DNA from: Parachlorella kessleri
Lineage: Eukaryota > Chlorophyta > Trebouxiophyceae > Chlorellales > Chlorellaceae
DNA: 64,000 nt
Reading direction: 5' to 3'
Assembly: GCA_001598975.1 (NCBI GenBank)
Contig: BBXU01000292.1
Coordinates: forward strand, 1-64,000
Below, piece after piece: positions 58,452 through 64,000 of the stretch. The translations under genes were made by a program, and so were the position numbers. Numbering within the stretch: position 1 is the stretch's first letter; every line of letters starts with the position of its first letter. The notes under the pieces were generated by a model. That model had not been told where the DNA came from, did no database searches, and was given only the letters and a program-made list of their open reading frames with translations.

Positions 58452-59021
58452 GGTTGTCATATGCCACTGGGCAGGAGCGGGAGGCTGGGCATGCTTCGCT
58501 CAGTGACCAGTCAGTGGGGACGGTGGGGACATGCACAGTGAGCTGGGCATGTAGGGAGGGTTGTGCATGTGAACCTACCCAGATGCGGTTCTGGGATCTG
58601 TGGCTAAGTTGTGATGCTGCCAGCCGCTCACCTGTCTGACACATTTCGAAGTTGTGCCCTGTGCACTGCACGCTGAACAACTGTCCCCATCCAGGGGCAT
58701 GGGATCCAATTGACTCGATGCTTCGCCTGACTGTGGGTGCGGTTTTCTCCATCCTTGCCGTCCGTCAATGCATGCTGCTCCGCTCCAGCAAGGCTTATCG
58801 TCAGCTACTTGACTATCGCTCCAAGGCTGGGCCTCTTGCAGCTTGCGGTCTTGCAGCGTCCGGGAGTTCCTGGCGCCTTTCAGACTTGACCACCCTTACC
58901 TCTTCTTTTGAATCTTTGACCTATCGCCGCTCAGATCTTACCCAGCGCTGCTAGCACTGATGAACTGTATCTGTTTCTGTTTTAGATTGACTACCTGCCA
59001 CCGTACTTGGTTAATCGGTTC

Positions 59022-59026
59022 TGTAA
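59022..59026 (+). terminator. possible TGTAA polyadenylation signal of copy E
   Basis: TGTAA 570 bases past the stop codon of copy E; the distance makes it uncertain. Confidence 0.25.
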
Positions 59027-59319
59027 ACCAAGAACATTTGCTGGTGTGTTGGGTTTGGGTTGGCAGGCTGCGGTACTCGGATAGGTTTCCATGCTGCTAA
59101 TATCACATTACACGAGCACTCGCACTCTGTCAAACTGACAAGCTTTACAAGTGTTATTGGCTTTGTTGGCTTAGGCTACTACACCTGTCTGTGTGAACAT
59201 CGTTGAAGGCTATCATGAGCTCAACCTAGCCAAGTAAGAGGATATGGTGTATGCCTAGGGACACCTCGCGCTCTTGCTACAAGGGAACCTAAGCTACACT
59301 GAGCAGTTTAGACTTAACG

Positions 59320-59324
59320 TTACA
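59320..59324 (-). terminator. possible TGTAA polyadenylation signal of the coiled-coil gene
   Basis: TGTAA on the minus strand about 100 bases past the stop codon. Confidence 0.35.
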
Positions 59325-59425
59325 AGACGCTTAACTAAACTTAGAGCCGACCATCTCAAGGGACTGACAGCCACCCCCTTGCTGCTGCCTCAGCCACCAT
59401 GCTTCAAGACTTGTGTGCCGCCTAG

Positions 59426-62400
59426 TCATCCACTGGAGGTCCAGGGGCTCGGCTGCTGCCTGGCTGCCGCAAGCACACCAGCCTCCTGGTGCGCAAAAGG
59501 TGACCCGGCATCGCTTGCCGCAGACCCGGCCACTGGCAGGCTCAGCCCAGTGGCAGCCAGCAATCCACCCGAGTCGAAGCTTGCGCTTCCAAGCGCACCG
59601 GCCAAGGGCTGGCCCTTGAGGCTAGCCAGCAGGCTTGGTGAGGGTGCCGATGGCACAGCAGCGGCTGCCGGCAAGTAGTCAGCAATAGGGTGGAACGCGG
59701 GAATGCCAGGGGAGTGAGCAACATCGTCCAGCAGGCTGCTGGAGAAGAGACTGCCGCCACCCCAGTGGCTGTACACAGAGTTGATGCTGCTGGGAGCGCT
59801 TGCCGCCACCTCCTGGGGCCCTGCAGATGCGTACGCGCCTTCTCCCCCAATGCCAAATCCCAGGCCGCCAGGGCCGGCTTGCAGGCCGCCTGCAGACAGC
59901 GCAACAAAGCCGGCCGGCAGCTCCGCCATGCCGCTGCTGTACTTGGCACGAGCGTGGGCTGCGGTCGCCGCTGCGCTGGCAGCCATGGCATGCTGCACCT
60001 GCTGCCGTGTGGCTGCCAGCTGTGCCAGCGTTTCTGCCAACTCAGCACGCGTGGCGTGCAGCTCAGTGCACAGCTCTGCTGCGGCGCTGGCGCTCTGCTC
60101 TGCCTGCTGCGCCCGCTGGACCCGACTGACTTCCAGCTCGATCTTGCAGGCGTCCAGGGACTTCTGCACAGAGTCCTTCTCCACAGTAAGAGCCTCCGCC
60201 TGCATGGGGCAAGCAAGAGGATTAGGTGGACGACTTGGCAGGGGCTTACGTGCCCATGTGCGCATGTAAACAAAGGAGAGAGATTTAAACAGCACAGGAC
60301 ACCAAGGTGCAAGGTTCGTAGAAGGCCTCGCGGGGCACAGTAGCATACCTAACCACGTCCGCCGCCCTTCCAAAGCATAATGTGGTGCTGTCACTACCAC
60401 GTCTCACCTTGGCTTGTGCTGCACGCAAGTCTGCTGCCATCTGGGCTTCTGTTGCCTGCGCCGCCAGGACTCTCTCTTCAGCCTGCTGCTGTGCCAGGGC
60501 TAGGGAGGCTCGCTGCTTCTCCAGCTCCTCGGCCCGCGAAGCAGCTGCACGCACCATTTAGGTGCTTTGATGAAGTGACGACAAGTCAGGAGCCAGGCTG
60601 CCACAAGCTACCACCAGTCAACTGCTGGTAAGCAGAGCAGCACCCACTTGCTAAGGAGGGTGCATGATGTGTGCATTGTATGCGCCTCTGGAAGGCTTAT
60701 AGCTGCATCCAAGCAGGGTGCCTCCTCACCTGCGCCTGCCAGCTCTGCGCGTTCCTTCTCCTCCTTTCTACTGCGAGCCTCAGCTGCTTCGCGGCGCTTG
60801 GCTTCTTGCTTCACTGCGTGCTGCAGCTGCTGCACCGACTGCTGCAACTCCTGCAGCACACAGGGTGCCTAACCGGTTTAGCCTCCAGCATTATTGTGTG
60901 TGGATGCGCCGGGTGCTCTGACAGGTGTGCTGCATGCCGACACACAACACATGCAAGCATAACTACTACACAAGACGCACATCGAGTTCACAGGCGTGCA
61001 GATTCTCCGTGCGTCGTTCCCCATGCCCAAAGGCTTGCGCGCCATGAGTCACCTTCCCAGCATGAGAGCTGACCTGCAATCCCCCCGAAGTATCGATCTC
61101 ATGGGCTATCATCCAAGATGCCCCTGAGGGCTCCAACCAACCTGCTCCCGCAGCGAAGCGGCCTGTGCCTCTGCCTCAGCAGCCGCAGCGCGTCGCTCCA
61201 AGTCTCGCTTATGCACGGCTTCCTGGTACGAGCACTCCTTCAGGCGGGCCAGGCTCTTCTCAAAGTCCCGCAACCGCTTCTCCATGCCCTCTTTCTCCGC
61301 CTGCATGAGTGATGCAGCATGTGTGTGAGGGAGGCTGGACAAAGCGAATGTTCGACTGCTATGAGTGCTTGCCAGCACCCAAGGCAATTGAGGCTATGCA
61401 ACTTTCCCACTTCATATCTTAACGCTGGCTGTATGTTATAACTCTCACATGCGCCTTGGAGGATCCCTGATAATGGTATTTGGACCACACCCCAGCAGAA
61501 ACTTCAGGCTTACATTTGCACAATGGCATGCCATAAGCCATGCAAGTCCATGTACACCAGCGCCAACACTGCCAGCTCACCCGCAGGCCCTGCACCTCGG
61601 CTGCCAGCTTGGCCGCTTCTTCCTTCACAGGCCTCTCTGTCTCCCCGACACGCCGGATGAGCTGGCCAATGCGCTTGTCCGCCCACTCTCGGTGAACCTG
61701 CAGGCTGGCAAGCTGTTCCTGCAGCCGCTGCCACTCAGCTGCCCAAGGCTCTGGTGGCGCGCCAAGGCTGGCCGCCACAGTTGCCGGACAATCCTTCAGG
61801 CTTGCCGCCGCCACACTGCTAGCTGCTTGCAGTGGCTGCGCTGCTTCTCCCGCATCGCTGCTAAATGTGCCGCTGGCGGCTGAGCAGTCGGGCATGGCTT
61901 GGCTGTCTGATGCTGGCTGCCTTGCTGCAGCGTTCTGCTGCCTCTTGCTACTAGCCTCTTGGCTGAGGCCAACTCCTGCTGTCTCCACTGCTGCTCGCTC
62001 GCTGGAGCCGCTTTCCACACCACCCGCCTCAGAGGCTCCTGCTCCTGCCAGCAGAGCAGCCTCAGAAGGCTTGGTGTCGCATGCAGCGGCTGCAGCTACT
62101 GATGGTTGGGAACCACCCAGCGGCGAAGATGGTTGGCATGGTGACGCCAGCTCGTGAGGGACAGCGCCTGAACCAGAGGCCGCCACCTGGTCTGCAGGGG
62201 TGGAAGATGCCCGCCGCAGGTTGGCCAGCGTCTGCATGGCCTTGGAGAGCTGGCCCTGCAAGGCAATGCCAGGTATGCCTAGGACGCGATGCATTTGAAT
62301 GTTTTGCCGTGCAGGGCTGCCCTGATGGCAGATGGTACACTCTTTTCAAAAACAACAGATGATAACAACATTCATGCACCAAGAGGGTCTCATGGCCCTG

Positions 62401-63975
62401 TGGTGCAATGGCACCCACACTAAAATTGCAATGTCATGCAGTGCCTGCCAGCAGGATGAGCTGCTGCACCTCCGAACAGCAAAATTTCACCTGAAGGCCA
62501 GCCATCTGCTGTGCCATGCGCTCTGTGAAGGAGTTCTGGCGGGCAGAAGGCCTGGGCTCATCCTCTTTGGGCTCCTCTGCTTCCCTGCTGTCTCCGAGAG
62601 AGCTGCCACTGCTGGCATCATCGTGGAGGCCTTTAAACTCCTGCTGACCGGCTGTATGGCCCAAGATGCCCTGGCATGCTGCCGGTGCATCAGTAGTGAC
62701 AGCAGCTGGTGCAGCAGCATCTGTCAGTGCCGCACTGCCTGCTGGCAACTGGGGAGTGCTCTCGTCAAGCAAGGCTGCTGCTGCTGCTGGACCTCCCTCC
62801 TCGCCCTCGGCCACCCGCCAGTACCAGCTCAGCAGCTCATCTGCAGTCATGCTCGCTGGCCCCAAAAACGCTAGTAGCTCTGGCCTCCCGCAAACAGCTA
62901 GCCGTGCAAAGCTGCTTGATGCGCTGCCTTTGCTGACAACGCTGGGGCCGTTGCTACTGCTGTCAGCGACAGCATTGCTGGGACTGCCAGGGGTGATACC
63001 TGCATCCGCCTCGCCGCTGTCGCTGCCACTGCTGGCTGCGCCGGCATTTGGTGCCGCCGCTGCTGCTAGGGCGGCGGTCGCGCTGGCCAGCGGTGCGAAG
63101 GTAAGGTCGAAGGCTGTGAGCAGGGTGGAGGTACTGCTTGGGTCCATGGCTGGCCCATCCGCTCCTTCCGCCTTTGGCAGCCGTTCGACAAGGCCCACTA
63201 CAATCTCACTCAGGTACCGCAGAAGCTCAAGTGGATGCAATGGCCTGCAGGAACAGCGAATTCTGTCTGCCACTATCAAGGTGCCCACAAGCACTGACGA
63301 TAAAGTGCTTTCTCAGACAGCCACAACACCACGTTTGGGCATCGCCAAACAACCGTTGCACCCCAACGTGCCCGAACACCACCTGCCTGTCAATTGAGCG
63401 AAGGTCATGCCGCCGCACCCATTTCAGGGCTGAATCTGCATTGCATAGAAGGCGGACAGCTATGATGCAATATGTTCCATCAGCTGTAGCAGCGCATGAA
63501 CCAAAGGTGGAAGCAGCACAACCTCTCGACAGGCAGCACCAAACAGGCCTTAAACCTCAAGACAGGCACAGTCCTTACCTAGTGTGACTTCTTTCTTCAC
63601 GTTATGGACCTCCAAGCACGCGCGCTGTGCCACATAATCGCTGTAGCCATGAGCTCTCAGCCGCTCCAGCACCTGTCTGGCTTTGACAGCCTCCAGCAAC
63701 TCGTTCACCCGCTGCAACCAGGGAAGAAGGAATGGGAGGGTTCTCTGAGCCTGTGTCTAGCTTGCCAAAGTGCCTGTGAAGTTCCCTAGCACGTACTCAG
63801 AGCTTCAAACCCTGGCACAAGGCAAGCAGTGGGGGGTTCTGGGCGTCGGTTGTGCATGTCCAAGGATCAGGCTCGCCAGGGCAGTCACCTCTACCAGAGC
63901 TACTTCGTCACTTATCGCCACGCCAGGTCTAGTAGAAGACGTTGTCGACACAGGCTGCTTTCTATGCTTGCCCAT
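59426..63975 (-). CDS. UBA-like, coiled-coil protein of unknown function
   Basis: Nine exons (high to low): 63975-63889, 63711-63579, 63435-63387, 63244-62491, 62255-61581, 61300-61142, 60850-60730, 60544-60408, 60199-59426. They total 963 codons in frame. The start MGKHRKQPVS has a good ATG context. Residues about 30-90 (ALVERVNELLEAVKARQVL, LRAHGYSDYVAQRACLEV, DSALKWVRRHDL) have the three-helix pattern of a UBA-like domain, with a Gly-Tyr turn where UBA has Met-Gly-Phe/Tyr. An Ala/Ser-rich region follows. Exons 5-9 encode heptad-like coiled coils (EWQRLQEQLASLQVHREWA, EKRLRDFEKSLARLKE, ELQQSVQQLQHAVKQEA, RAEELEKQRASLALAQQQ). The last about 170 residues are disordered. There are no RING cysteines, so a MIP1/RF298-type E3 ligase is not supported. 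The exon 3 donor appears to be GC (ACAG|GCAGGT); the alternative GT site is weaker. I do not recognise the family. Confidence 0.75.
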
Positions 63976-64000
63976 GCTTGCTCTGATCAAACAAATCTAG

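Larger units (their letters stand above)
58452..59425. other. tail-to-tail spacer between copy E and the coiled-coil gene
   Basis: No gene is supported. A frame of about 100 codons near 58652 has UTR-like composition. It holds the two converging 3' UTRs. Confidence 0.5.

Noticed and set aside
58652..58954. 100-codon plus-strand frame after copy E
   Set aside because: Lies in the converging 3' UTR spacer, shows no motif, and has no supporting splice or homology pattern.

Overview
The window is nuclear DNA of a eukaryote, most likely a green alga (Chlorophyta; the genus cannot be fixed from this sequence). Almost every gene is split into many short exons by GT-AG introns of roughly 100 to 800 bases with long pyrimidine/TGCAG acceptors. 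Coding regions are GC-rich with Ala/Gly/Gln-rich linkers, and the algal poly(A) signal TGTAA follows several stop codons. No tRNA, rRNA, CRISPR array or complete transposon was recognised.

Layout. 0.3-7.3 kb (+): the 3' two thirds or more of an ATP-dependent DNA ligase I gene, 17 exons in the window, 773 codons. 7.8-8.9 kb (-): a complete five-exon MIF/D-dopachrome tautomerase-family gene of exactly 115 residues. 10.6-11.3 kb (+): a Pro/Ser-rich protein of unknown function. 13.4-13.9 kb (-): a probable decayed ankyrin-repeat remnant. 14.0-18.6 kb (+): a large, mostly disordered protein with repeated PDLV-plus-acidic-serine motifs that look like SUMO-interacting motifs. 59.4-64.0 kb (-): a nine-exon protein with a UBA-like N-terminus and coiled coils.

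The centre, 19.4-58.5 kb, is the striking part: six copies of one unusual gene family, in three head-to-head pairs (A- B+, C- psi+, D- E+). Each full copy has 15 or 16 exons and encodes about 980-1015 residues: a short N-terminus, eight predicted membrane segments with a Cys-rich loop between segments 5 and 6, an Ala-rich linker, a class 3 (alpha/beta-hydrolase) lipase domain with GHSLGGA, and a disordered tail. A and E are open throughout. B has one in-frame TAG, C has a frameshift and a tail TGA, D has lost its ATG, and psi is an internally deleted chimera. Intron phases and exon lengths agree so closely that single lesions can be placed exactly.

The array grew by duplication of divergent pairs: the C/psi and D/E intergenic promoters are alike, and so are the B/C and psi/D tail-to-tail spacers. 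C, D and E share a GC-AG intron, C and D share a second one, and A lacks one intron present in the others. All three divergent promoters carry two copies of the palindrome TGATCA. The ligase, tautomerase and flanking genes appear unrelated in function to the lipase array.
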